From positions 34,499,088 through 34,563,087 of the forward strand of contig CM061919.1 of assembly GCA_031002005.1 (NCBI GenBank): a DNA stretch of 64,000 nucleotides, written 5' to 3'. Source of the DNA: Vandiemenella viatica (taxonomy: Eukaryota > Arthropoda > Insecta > Orthoptera > Morabidae). The notes under the pieces were generated by a model. The model saw only the letters and a list, made by a program, of their open reading frames with translations, was not told the DNA's origin and made no database searches. Each line of letters starts with the position of its first letter. The first letter of the stretch is position 1. Made by a program: the position numbers and the translations under genes. Positions 22,290-31,252 of the stretch are shown one piece after another.

Positions 22290-23981
22290 CCTTGCATGAC
22301 TTGGAAGGAGATGCGCTAGGCGCAAAAACTTCCCTGCACTCTAGGGACAATGTAACCTAGGAGATTGTTGCCGTGGCCGAATACGAGCTAGGCCCGCAAC
22401 AGCAACGCCGCACCAAGACTCTGCAGCAGAAACAAAAACCAAGGCTCCATACTCAGGCCGCTGCAAGTTCACAAGATCAGGCCACTCGCATACCCAGGCA
22501 GATGACGCTGCTGCTGCTGCTGCCAGCCCACTACGGAGACCACAGCAGCAGCTCCAGTGCCAGACGGGATGCGGCGCGCGCATCACCCTCCCCACCACCG
22601 CGCCACGGACGACAACGCTACCAACTCCAGGCAGCGCGCGCAGCGGCAACCCCACCAAGCACCCAGCCCGCCACGCGCGCTGACCAAGGTGCTCCCAGCA
22701 GAAGCGGCGCGGTCGCAGGCCGCAGCGGGCGACCGCTGCCACGGTGCCCTCCCACCAAGCTGCAGGCGGCCGTGCGACCGTCCTGCAGGAACTTCTTAGA
22801 GCTGTGTCACAACTGACACAGCTGGTGGCCAACATTAAGCCGTTCTAAACACCTCGTCGCCTCCCCGACCGGATAAACCACCAATCTCTATGCAGTAAAA
22901 TCACGACGCAATGGCGGAAGCAGGGTGGAGGGGTGGCAGAAGCTGCCCAAAGCGTGACGTCATCAGTTGTTTGTTTGCGGTGTACTCCAATCCGCTACCA
23001 GCCGAACTTTAAGCAGAGTCATCACACAAAGAAGCAAAAAGAAGAAGTCCTGTGCAGGGGTAAACAGTGGCGGTAACACTGGTCGACGGCCAGCAGAGCG
23101 AACGAACGAATCACGACGGCAAAGCAGCCCGCCACCCACCACCATCGACGACAAGCAGTCACACCGGAAGTTTAAGTTTAAGCGTCATCATGCAGCTACT
23201 TCAACAGCAGACCACGTTATTGACGGGACTCATAACGAATTATGCAAACCTATAGGGAATGACACGCCCGAAAATGCCATATATAGCAAGGACAACCACA
23301 CATTGACATGGAAGGAGATGCGATCAATGTTGCAAGAACTTCCCCACACTCTGGGCGAAATGTTGTCCCAGATGATCTAGTGTCTAGCCGAACGGAGCTA
23401 GCGATGGCCGAATACGAGCAAGGCCCGCAACGAAGACGCCAAAACTTGCGTGATCTCGCAGATGGCCGAATACGAGCTAGGTTCGCAATGAAGCTGCGGT
23501 GTCTGCCATCTCTCGTGGTCTAATGGTGTCTGCGCTCACTATGCCGCGGACTACGCGGCCAGCTATGGGGGCTGCCCACTGAGGAGGAAGCTGCAAGTGG
23601 CCGTCAACAGGAGCCGCCCCCACACCAGCACAGAGAAGATCAGGACACCACCAAGATCGACAAAGGATAAGACCACCCACGACCACCTGACCAATCATCA
23701 CCACCTGACCAGACACGATGAGCATCAACAAAACCTCCGTTATCAATGCCAGCCACAAGAAAATCAACTAGGGATGGTCGTACAACTGCTCACGCTGTTC
23801 TTAAGTACGCTCATCACCACCAGGCGATAAGAATAAGCATGGGTCATAATACAATGGCCAAAACCGGATTTTTCCCTAATGAGTAGATTAATGATCCCAA
23901 AACCTACCCATATGATCCAGTAGATAGAGCTACAGGCAGTAGCGGGGCTACATAACGCCGTTGAGGTAGCGAACAAAAAAA
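22290..23981 (+). mobile_element. Composite of plus-strand Jockey-like ORF1 fragments with poly(A)
   Basis: Several ORF1 pieces are joined. GGCCGAATACGAGC occurs at about 22375, 23406 and 23464, each within an AEYExGPQ-like context. ACxTGGAAGGAGATGCG occurs at about 22298 and 23306. A frame at 22790-22848 encodes an ORF1 C-terminus (LRAVSQLTQLVANIKPF, stop). A piece near 23546-23600 encodes AASYGGCPLRRKL, the last-knuckle tail of Jockey-like ORF1. The stretch ends in an A-run (23973-23981) next to the Maverick-like PLA2 gene. No single ORF survives. Confidence 0.55.
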
Positions 23982-24410
23982 AAGTAGTTATAATGTCTGG
24001 TCAATTTCTCTATTGAAAAAACCATTTGAGGCACACACACATACCTACATACCAGTTTTGCGGGCCTGGGACAAAACTGGAAAAACGGTTTAAACTCGGT
24101 CAGACGGGGATCAGTCCACTAAATGCGGCATGCAGGGAGTATGACATTGCATATGCACAGGGTGCGGAAAGACGTAATGCTGATCGTATTCTTGTGGCAT
24201 TAACATGCATGGTTCTGTTTACTAGAAAAGCAGTAGCTCATTCACCAAACGTGGCGTCTTTAGCCTTCATTCTGTTTGAAGCCTTTTCCACAAGAATACG
24301 ATCAGCATTATGTCTTTCCGCACCCTGTGCATATGCAATGTCATACTCCCTGCATGCCGCATTTAGTGGACTGATCCCCGTCTGACCGAGTTTAAACCGT
24401 TGATGAAGCA
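23982..24410 (+). pseudogene. Maverick/adintovirus-like PLA2-domain protein, broken
   Basis: The frame contains HTHIPTYQFCGPGTKLEKRF, the calcium-loop region of viral-type phospholipase A2 domains (as in parvovirus VP1 and adintoviruses), followed by NAACREYDIAY. In the family this second motif carries the catalytic His-Asp pair (HD); here it reads YD, so the catalytic His is a Tyr. In known viruses this domain helps endosomal escape. The domain is followed by an inverted copy of itself (24288-24401), which destroys the C-terminal part. It sits directly upstream of the pX-like ORF. No N-terminus is present here; a matching one lies at 1486. Confidence 0.7.
24084..24401. repeat. 114-bp inverted repeat with 90-bp spacer inside the PLA2 gene
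   Basis: Arms 24084-24197 and 24288-24401 are reverse complements with one mismatch (GACGTAA versus GACATAA). The spacer is 24198-24287. The arms contain the PLA2 coding sequence from KRF to ADRILV. A transcript through here could fold into a 114-bp hairpin. Confidence 0.95.
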
Positions 24411-24419
24411 GGTATTAAA

Positions 24420-24647
24420 ATGAAAGAGAAGAAGAAGGGTGGTATCCTTCCTTTAATACCTATGTTTGCAGGATTGTCTGCGGCTGGAGCTCTTGCAGGA
24501 GGAGTCTCGAGCTTAGAAAGAGCTGTCAAAGCAGCTAAAGAAGCTGAAAAGCAGTTGGCTGAGAAGAAACGATACAATGACACTATGGAAACAATTCCGT
24601 TGAAAGGCAAAGGACTTTATTTGAAACCATACAGAAAAGGCGGATAA
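24420..24647 (+). CDS. pX-like minor virion protein of Maverick/adintovirus
   Basis: This 75-residue ORF has a basic start (MKEKKKGG), a hydrophobic small-residue stretch (ILPLIPMFAGLSAAGALAGG), then an amphipathic Ala/Lys region and the end GKGLYLKPYRKGG. Basic ends around a membrane-like GLSAAGALAGG core and a GKGLYLKPY tail fit the pX-like proteins of adenovirus-related elements, where they are protease-processed. The frame is intact. It lies between the PLA2 gene and the protease, as in known elements. Its N-terminus may once have been longer (VDEAGIK upstream in frame). Identification is by overall pattern. Confidence 0.6.
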   Translation: MKEKKKGGILPLIPMFAGLSAAGALAGGVSSLERAVKAAKEAEKQLAEKKRYNDTMETIPLKGKGLYLKPYRKGG

Positions 24648-24679
24648 GAATTTTTAAAAAAAGCCCAGTCCAGCCGCTG

Positions 24680-25017
24680 ATGGACGGGGATATGTATAGA
24701 TATGTAAACCGTCTGTGTATACCTCATTTTCGAGGTGTATTCATGCGTGATGAATTGCCTGAAAAGATTCGTCATTATGAATGTGGAATAGTGTACTTGG
24801 ACAGCGCAGAAAATGCCGGAACACATTGGGTTGCATATATAAAGTACAAAGAAGGTATAGTGAAATATTTCGACAGTTTTGGTGACTTACCCCCACCACT
24901 GTAATTGTAGTGATACTTTGCAGGCAACAGAATACTGTAAAATATACGTCATCAGGAATACGGCACACACATATGTGGTCACTTGTGTTTAAAGTTCTTG
25001 TACGAAAATTTTTGACA
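24680..25017 (+). pseudogene. Adenain-like cysteine protease, truncated by stops
   Basis: From ATG 24680, the ORF contains IVYLDSAENAGTHWVAY (catalytic His in THWVAY) and YFDSFGDLPPP (Asp and the family's DSFGxxxP motif). A stop follows at 24904. Downstream, in a different frame, ICGHLCLKFLYENF (about 24966-25010) matches the catalytic-Cys block (NCGHxC in relatives). In adenoviruses and Mavericks this Ulp1-type enzyme cleaves capsid precursors. Here the catalytic residues lie on separate frames, so the gene is dead. Confidence 0.75.
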
Positions 25018-25089
25018 TCAATCTCGCATGAACCTCGGTCAGAGTAACACAAGTCTGTGACACTCTGCCTGCCTGGTAAAGTTAAACAG

Positions 25090-25533
25090 ACAAATAACGA
25101 GAAATTGATTATTAGAGCAAACAATCATTCGCTCAAGTGTGAGATACAAACGCCTGTGTAAATTGACTTCAGTAAACCAAACTCCATTGGATCATTGCTA
25201 GATTTTTCGAAACGTGTGTTAAAACCTGGATTTCATTCATCAGACTACACTGTGCAGATATTCAAAGTTAATGCCATACTTATAAAGTGCAGTGTGTGTA
25301 CAGGAAATTACGTCAACGATAAGTTGGGACATACACTACACGAGTTTTATTCAACAGTACCGTCAGGTTATAAGATTGTAGAAGTACCTGCAAATGTCAT
25401 ATATCTACCCATCACTGTGAAAACACTCAACAATATTCATGTTAGAGTTGTCGACCAGGACGCAGAATTAGTTGATTTCAGAGGAGAAACCATTATTCTG
25501 AGACTACATATAAAGAATGGGCGCTCGTTATAA
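25090..25533 (+). pseudogene. Penton-like/minor capsid protein of Maverick/adintovirus
   Basis: The open frame 25195-25533 carries LHEFYSTVPSGYKIVEVP, NVIYLPITVKTLNNIHVRVV and DFRGETIILRLHIK, beta-rich strings recurring in a ~150-residue protein found next to the capsid gene in insect Maverick/adintovirus insertions. I infer a single-jelly-roll penton-type protein. Upstream, in frame, KCEIQTPV, a stop (about 25159), then DFSKPNSIGSLLDFSKRV show that the natural N-terminus lies before a nonsense mutation. The 3' end overlaps the next ORF by 17 nt. Confidence 0.55.
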
Positions 25534-25645
25534 AATGAAGCGACAAACTCGTGCAGTTGTCAGTCATGAACCGACGTTGAAACAGTTAACACCTGATAAC
25601 GTGCTCTTCCTACAGTCGTTAGGCTATACCGTAAAGAATGGATGA
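25517..25645 (+). CDS. Small overlapping ORF between penton-like and capsid genes
   Basis: ATG 25517 to TGA 25643-25645 gives 42 residues, starting MGARYKMKRQTRAVVSHEP and ending LFLQSLGYTVKNG. It overlaps the end of the penton-like ORF by 17 nt and the capsid start (ATG 25638) by 8 nt, in different frames. Such stop/start overlaps are typical of compact viral genomes and support a real gene. Function unknown; basic N-terminus. Confidence 0.45.
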   Translation: MGARYKMKRQTRAVVSHEPTLKQLTPDNVLFLQSLGYTVKNG

Positions 25646-27103
25646 ACTTCTAGTGTGGAATTTGACGAGTCGGTGACTCGTAAACAGTTTTTGACTCATC
25701 AACCGCATATGCCATCTACATTTAATAACAATGACGAGATTTAAATACCTATTCAGAACCACGATATGCATACAGCACCGGGCGAAAGTTACCTGCATAT
25801 TGAAGGTAGATTCGTCAAAGAAGATGGAACTGTAGCAACAAATTCACTCCTCACAACCAATGCTATTGCATTCCTGTTTGAGGAAATTCGTCTAGAACTT
25901 AATGGACACGAAATTGACCTAAATAGAAACGTTGGCATCATAAGCACAATAATGGCGCTAATTTCTGGTGATCCTCAACAAATTGGTGTGCTGAAAACTG
26001 CAGGATGGGGTCCCCGCGATCATGGGGATGGCCATTTTGATGCATGTATACCATTGAGTACGCTTTTAGGTTTTTGTGAAGACTATAAAAGGATACTTGC
26101 AAATGTAAAAGAAGAAGTAGTACTGATTCGTCCTGAGGATGACATAAATTCATACATACAAGCCAATGCAAATCCTCAAAACAGCAAATTCAGCCTTAGC
26201 AAAGTCGCGTGAGTGATGCCGCACATGCAAGTAGACGACAGAGATTGTTGAAAATGGGAAACCACTACGTATTCATTTCAGAAGTTGGGACCTGCTTGAA
26301 TATACTGTTCATCCTGTAACCAAGACACAAGTTTGGACTTAGAAGACAACAACCCAACTGGAGAAACCTAGGACAGTAGTTCTGTGTTTTAAATCAAATA
26401 GAAAACGTAACACAGAAAAAAGTGCATCTGAGTTTGACCACTGCCGTAATGCCGTAATGCCAAAGTGTTCCTAAACGAGGTAGCGTTTCCTTACGAGACC
26501 ATGAATTTAGACTTTAAGAAAAACAGAACAACTGTACTGTATGACAATTATGCCAGATTCAAGCAGTTTTGCTATGAACATGATCATCCTTCACCACTAC
26601 TAAACCGTGAAGAATTTGATGCAACTGCACCTCTAGTTGTAATTGCCTGTTTACAGCAAAATGAAACAGTCAAGACACGACCTGAAGATATATGTATGGG
26701 ATTTGATAGCATTGAAACTTTCCCTGCCTACACGTCTGCATACTGCCTTAATTTGCACGGTCGTGTCGTAGAATATGTACCTCTAACTGGTGTGATGCGG
26801 AAGCTGTCAACCCCGAGGTTCCATCTCATTACCATGCCAACCATCTTCCTGGACGCACAGGGATTCAAGACGAAGGACGGTGTCTTCATTTTCAAAGACG
26901 TTGCTGTGTGTGTAATACGATCTGACAATATTATCGCTATACATTGCATTTCAGTATCTTCACCATCACGTGGAGGTGATAAGCCAACAGTCAGATGGTT
27001 GACAATTAATTACCATGGAATACCTTGGAACACTGATGATGTAACCTTTAGTATGCGATCACAAATAAGGATGACTCAATTATTTATATCCGGTGTTGAA
27101 TAA
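25638..27103 (+). pseudogene. Double-jelly-roll major capsid protein, Maverick/adintovirus type
   Basis: The start at 25638 (MDELLVWNLTS) is followed by a frameshift near 25670, PSTFNNNDEI and a stop near 25742. The frame continues open at 25766-26212 (HTAPGESYLHIEGRFVKEDG, AIAFLFEEIRLELNGHEIDL) and again, after a broken 250-bp stretch, at 26465-27103 (EVAFPYETMNLDFKK, VRWLTINYHGIPW). These match the hexon-type capsid protein of adintoviruses/Mavericks, which has two stacked jelly rolls and a usual length near 480-500 residues; the span here agrees. At least three lesions make it non-functional. AATAAA at 27156 could be the module's polyadenylation signal. Confidence 0.75.
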
Positions 27104-27409
27104 ATCGGACACTACGTCCAATATCTGGATAAGGACGTTTCATTCTTCATATGTCAATAAAATTTTACTGTGTCCAACTTTTTCGAGAACCACACCAGGT
27201 TCAAACTCATACTTAGACGATAAACCTATCGTCAAATGCTTTGAGTCACCAGCGTTGAGCTGATACACAGATGAGAACAACAAGACTAGACGAGGCATGG
27301 CTGCATAGTGATGAGAAAGCGGCAGGCGGGTAGTTTATCAAGCGGCATGCACCTGGCTCCAGTGGAAGGGGGAAGGTCCTGGCGAGCTCCGGTCCGGAAT
27401 GACAATAAT
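27104..27409. other. 3' flank of the capsid gene
   Basis: Contains GTCAATAAAATT at about 27153 (candidate polyadenylation signal). No convincing ORF. No terminal inverted repeat of a Maverick is recognised on this side within the window. Confidence 0.4.
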
Positions 27410-27655
27410 TAAATACACAGGTAGATAATTACAAGTTGGCGGATGGTAATTGCCTCTAGCGGCGCGCCTTGGCTGGAGGAGGCGGGGCGGGCGACCTCAG
27501 GTCCGGATTGGCAATCAGGTAGATAATTGCATCTAATTACAAAACGGCGGAAGGTAATTGCCTCGAATGGTGGCGCCTTGACCGCAGGAGGTGGGGGAGG
27601 GTGCGGGGCGGGTGCCGGCGGCATCCTTTGTTTGAAGCCAAAACCCCAGATATAT
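27410..27655. repeat. GC-rich dispersed repeat with two ~107-bp internal units
   Basis: GGCGGAxGGTAATTGCCTC occurs at 27437 and 27544. The whole block, ending in AGCCAAAACCCCAGATATATA, recurs at about 56990-57235 in the same order. GC content is far above the surroundings. Family not recognised; chance ORFs in it are Gly/Pro-rich. Confidence 0.75.
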
Positions 27656-27789
27656 ACTACTAATGTTCCACAATCAATTTGTCCGTTCCGTTTCAGGACG
27701 AGCTGTTCCCCTGCGTATTCTCCAGATGCTAGTCTCTGGAGGCAAGGAGTTCTGAGAACTTAACAGGCATGCTACTTTTAGATGTGGTT

Positions 27790-28450
27790 GGTATTGTATG
27801 AGGCAGCAGAATTTTTCTTTCCCATAGCCTAAAAATGCTGAAATTGTATCACTTCCTGCAAATACATGAATTAGGAGGATATGTGTGGGTTCAAACGTTT
27901 AGTAACTGGTTCAGTAATATAAAACTTCTTCCGTGACTTTTCCTAGTTTATTGAAGCACAAATTCTCGTAAATGTTACCAACGCCCACTAGCAGAACGAG
28001 AAAGCCAATATGCTCACTTAGACTTATCACACTGTCGAATTTTGCTTCTTAGAAAAAAGCTGCGTCAACAATCAACCCAGCTGTATCTTCTTTTGCCTGT
28101 TGATCTTGGATGCCTCCTTTTTTAGATTTTTCATTAGTATCAAAATTACACGGTTCTTACTGCTTACATTTACTACGTGACCGTAGCATTTGTTTCCTCA
28201 TTGAAAATTATGTCTGCTGAAGTATCTGAACTTTTAAAATGACGAACCTTTCAGATGAATTTACTCCTCTTTGAGCAGCATCACTTCGGTATCCGTCAAA
28301 TATAACTGTGATGTTGGATCTATAGTGCATTCTCAATTAGGCATCATATTTTCCAAAGATGAGCTAAGGTCTTCAGTACGATGCCACATAACCTTATGCA
28401 GGACGCAACTTCCGTCCATAACAAAACTTTTTCATGTTTGGTATTTCATC
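27790..28450 (-). pseudogene. Decayed gene of a dispersed nuclease-like insect family
   Basis: Read on minus across frames: GRKLRPA (about 28400), VIFDGYRSDAAQRG (28300), QAKEDTAGLIVDAAFF (28060), then HVFAGSDTISAFLGYGKEKF (about 27825-27880). The order VxFDGYP - QADxDADxLIV - HAFTGCDTTSAxxGxGK is that of a multicopy family of uncharacterised insect/cnidarian proteins I associate with PIN/XPG-like nucleases. Multiple frameshifts and stops; no start or intact domain. The nuclease link is from memory of the family. Confidence 0.45.
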
Positions 28451-28499
28451 TTGAAGTACTGAGCGAATTCAAATGGAAAACAGCATTTCGAATCATTCA

Positions 28500-30017
28500 A
28501 AGGAAAAGAAATAGATTTATGACTAGTTTTTTACTTATTATGATTTCATTTTGACTGCGTAAATAAACTTTGTGCCATAACATATTTTACAAATACCATC
28601 AGTAATAGAACGGACTGGTAGCTCAGTGGTTAAGGTGTCTGACTAAAGATCGAAATCTGGGTCTCAGCTGTGATTTTCAAAGGCCATTAACCCGACCTTC
28701 ACCTCTGCCACAGCTTGCTGTGCAATATGAAAAAAGACAGAACGTTTCTGTGGTTTGAATTCCACGTTAAGCTGTAAGTTCTCTTAACACCTTACTATTA
28801 TTACCTGTTTAGCTTAGACAGCCACAAAGGGGCGCATTGCGCGGCGAATCGAAAACACTGGCACATGGCGGCCGAACAATCCTTCGGGATCTCCCGGCCA
28901 ACAGTGCCATATTATTATTGAATTGACCATCAGTAATCAAAGTATAGTACATATATATACTATGTCATACAAAAATACATATATATCAATTATATATACA
29001 GGGGTTCCATGTCATTTTGAGTGACAAAGTAGGTAAAAATCCAACATTTAGGAAAACTGTGAAATTTTGCTGATTTTCGAAAAACTGTAGCTCGCTTAGT
29101 TTTGAGTTTAGAAAAAACTTTGTACTATGAAAATTGTTGGAAATTTTGTCCTCTTTCAAATTGGATTTAAGTATTTCTTGCTAAGAGTCAACAAGAAGTA
29201 GTTATAGACGATAAACTGAAAAAGTACCAAAATTTTGATGTTTTTTGGCCACAGAAAATATTGCTCCTAGGGCGTAGGAGGTCGAAAACTTGGTTTCTGC
29301 ATACTCTCACCAATATATACAAGATAGGGAATATATGTTTGTGACAACCCCTTTTTTACGACCTCACTACTGGATTAACTGATTTTGTCACCAATTTTAT
29401 AGTAAATTTCTCGGGAGTTTGGCTTCATATCTAAATGAAACATTCCCGATTGAACCCCCGGAACAAGGGGTTGTACGTTATTGGAATTTCACATCAAAAT
29501 CCGTACTGTAATATTTCACTGAATCGCCTTCGTCCCAGTAGGCAGACAGAAACCTAAGTTGCTTCTTCGGTCGAAATGAGAACTGGAGTTATTAGTATTT
29601 ATATATTATTTAATTAATTATCAATGTAGTGCATGTTCCGGTGGCAATTTCCTTAAATACACATTTCCCTTTCCTGCACCCACCTATATTTGCCCACTGC
29701 AAATTTTAGCTTTTAAATTTTCTCAACGTTTTGGTAAATTTTTCATCATTTCTCTTGGTAACGTAGTGCAATCCCTCAAACCCTTACCCAAAAAAGAGAA
29801 ACTTCATACACCCTTTTCCCTGAAATCGAGTGTCAGCTTGTGGCCATGGTCATCTTTTCCCATCGGTGCATTACTTTTAATTCTTACACCAATATCTTTC
29901 CATGCCTCATCACCAATATACGACTTGTATACTCCCATGACCCTTTTTACCCTCCTCCTGTCTTCCTTAATCATATCTGTTACTGATTAAATTCTGCGGT
30001 TATTTCCAGAAACAAAT
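28500..30017. repeat. 1.5-kb block shared with 57570-59067
   Basis: Near-identical to 57570-59067, including the SINE, the AT-rich segment starting CAGGGGTTCCATGTCATTTT (29000), and the 3' part of the CR1-like LINE up to TTTCCAGAAACAAATC. The match ends at 30017/59067. Segment 28960-29590 holds no gene I can recognise. Confidence 0.85.
28607..28925 (+). mobile_element. tRNA-derived SINE with ATT-rich tail
   Basis: The head TGGTAGCTCAGTGGTTAAGG (A-box type) and GATCGAAATCT (B-box type) fit a tRNA-derived Pol III promoter. The tail is ATATTATTATTGAATTG. It is flanked by 12-bp direct repeats ACCATCAGTAAT at 28595-28606 and 28926-28937, the target-site duplication. The ATT tail matches that of the nearby CR1-like LINE, a plausible partner. 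A second copy is at 57671. Confidence 0.85.
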
Positions 30018-30900
30018 CTGGCAGTCCTTTTTTGCATCCTCCCCAACACCTGTATTTGATGCTCAAAATGTGGGTCCCACACTTCACTACCATATTCGAG
30101 CAATGGTCTGGCCAACGTTTTGTAACCCAATTCCTTTACTTCTCTCGTACATTCCCTCAACACCCTCTCCAACAAATGCAGAATTTTTAAACTTTTCCTA
30201 CTAACTGTCCTATGTGATCTGCCTAGTTTAGCTTGTTATCAAATGTAATGCCAAGATATTTACATTTCAAGTCTTCAATAAACAATTCTTTCCCCACCTT
30301 GTAATCATAATAAACCTTTAGTTTTTTATTGGTGTATCTAATAAGCTGACTCTTCTTTGCATTTATATTCATCCCATGTTTACCAAACCAACTAGAAATC
30401 CTGCCCAGATCACCCTGCAACTGTTTACAATCCTCAACCATTTGGATCCTTCTATATTGCATTATTTCATCTGCAAACAATCTAATTTCTGATAGTAAAC
30501 AATAAACACAATTATTTATTAGAATAATAAATAGCAATGGTCCCAATACGCTACCCAATGGCACTCCCATTTTTACTTCCACCTCTTTGATACCGCGTTT
30601 CCTACCCTAACTTTCTGTTTTCTACCTTTCATAAAATTTCTATCCAGCAAACCACTTTCTCATCCACTCCAATAGTTTTTACCTTATTTAATACCATTAC
30701 ATGGTTCATTCTGTCAAACACCTTTGACACATCTAATACTACACTATCAATTTGGCCCCCCTTGGCCATTTCATTTGAAATATCTGGTATATATTCCACT
30801 AACTGAGATTCGCATGAATATCCTTGCCTAAAGCCATGTTGACAAGTTAATTCTTGTTCAATATAGACCAAGTCAGATGGCTGCTCAAATTCAGGTTATA
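29593..30900 (-). mobile_element. CR1-like LINE, decayed RT
   Basis: Minus-strand pol in pieces: QHGFRQGYSCESQLVEYI and VVLDVSKVFDRMNH (30871-30629), VPLGSVLGPLLFI and LFADE in place of FADD (30582-30223), LARPLLEYGSEVWDP and MQKRTARFVSGNNRR (30175-29987). The 3' end is an ATT/TA-rich tract near 29593-29625. Stops separate the blocks and the catalytic FADD is altered, so it is inactive. No endonuclease is visible. Confidence 0.75.
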
Positions 30901-31252
30901 TGTTCACTTAACTTTTCGTACCTAGAAGTCACTCCGCCTAATATTGAGCTAAGAATTTCCCTGAAATCCATCTTTTGATCGCTAGTGAAATAAATTACTT
31001 TTTCAGTGTGGAATCGAAGCTCATCTATCCTAAGTGCATGTTTTCGTCCTTGTAGTAAGTCTGACTTCTTCGCATATATGTCAACTAGCAGCTGAATTGG
31101 AGAACACGCTCCCGGGTCAATCGTCTTGTTGTCGACAGTATGTTTCGAGCCTAAAATAGCCGAAGGAATTACTTATCTGTATCCAGCCGGCGGAAACATT
31201 ATACACTGCAATCGCAACATAGCCACTTGTCAAATGAAACAAGATATTCTTT
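30901..31252. other. Spacer between two divergent CR1-like LINE copies
   Basis: Lies between the 5' ends of the minus- and plus-strand copies. No ORF or motif recognised. Confidence 0.4.

Noticed and set aside
3098..22290. Whole second copy as a pure assembly error
   Set aside because: Not accepted as proven: private deletions, indels and substitutions distinguish the copies, but haplotype mis-joining cannot be excluded without reads.
27409..27763. Gly- and Pro-rich ORFs in the GC-rich repeat
   Set aside because: Low-complexity translation of a dispersed repeat, not preserved as the same frame in the second copy.
28616..28690. tRNA gene with head TAGCTCAGTGGTTAAGG
   Set aside because: Part of a 319-bp SINE with 12-bp target duplications; repeated at 57671.
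29766..29990. Plus-strand 74-codon ORF, repeated at 58817
   Set aside because: Antisense to the CR1-like LINE 3' end; appears twice only because the block is duplicated.
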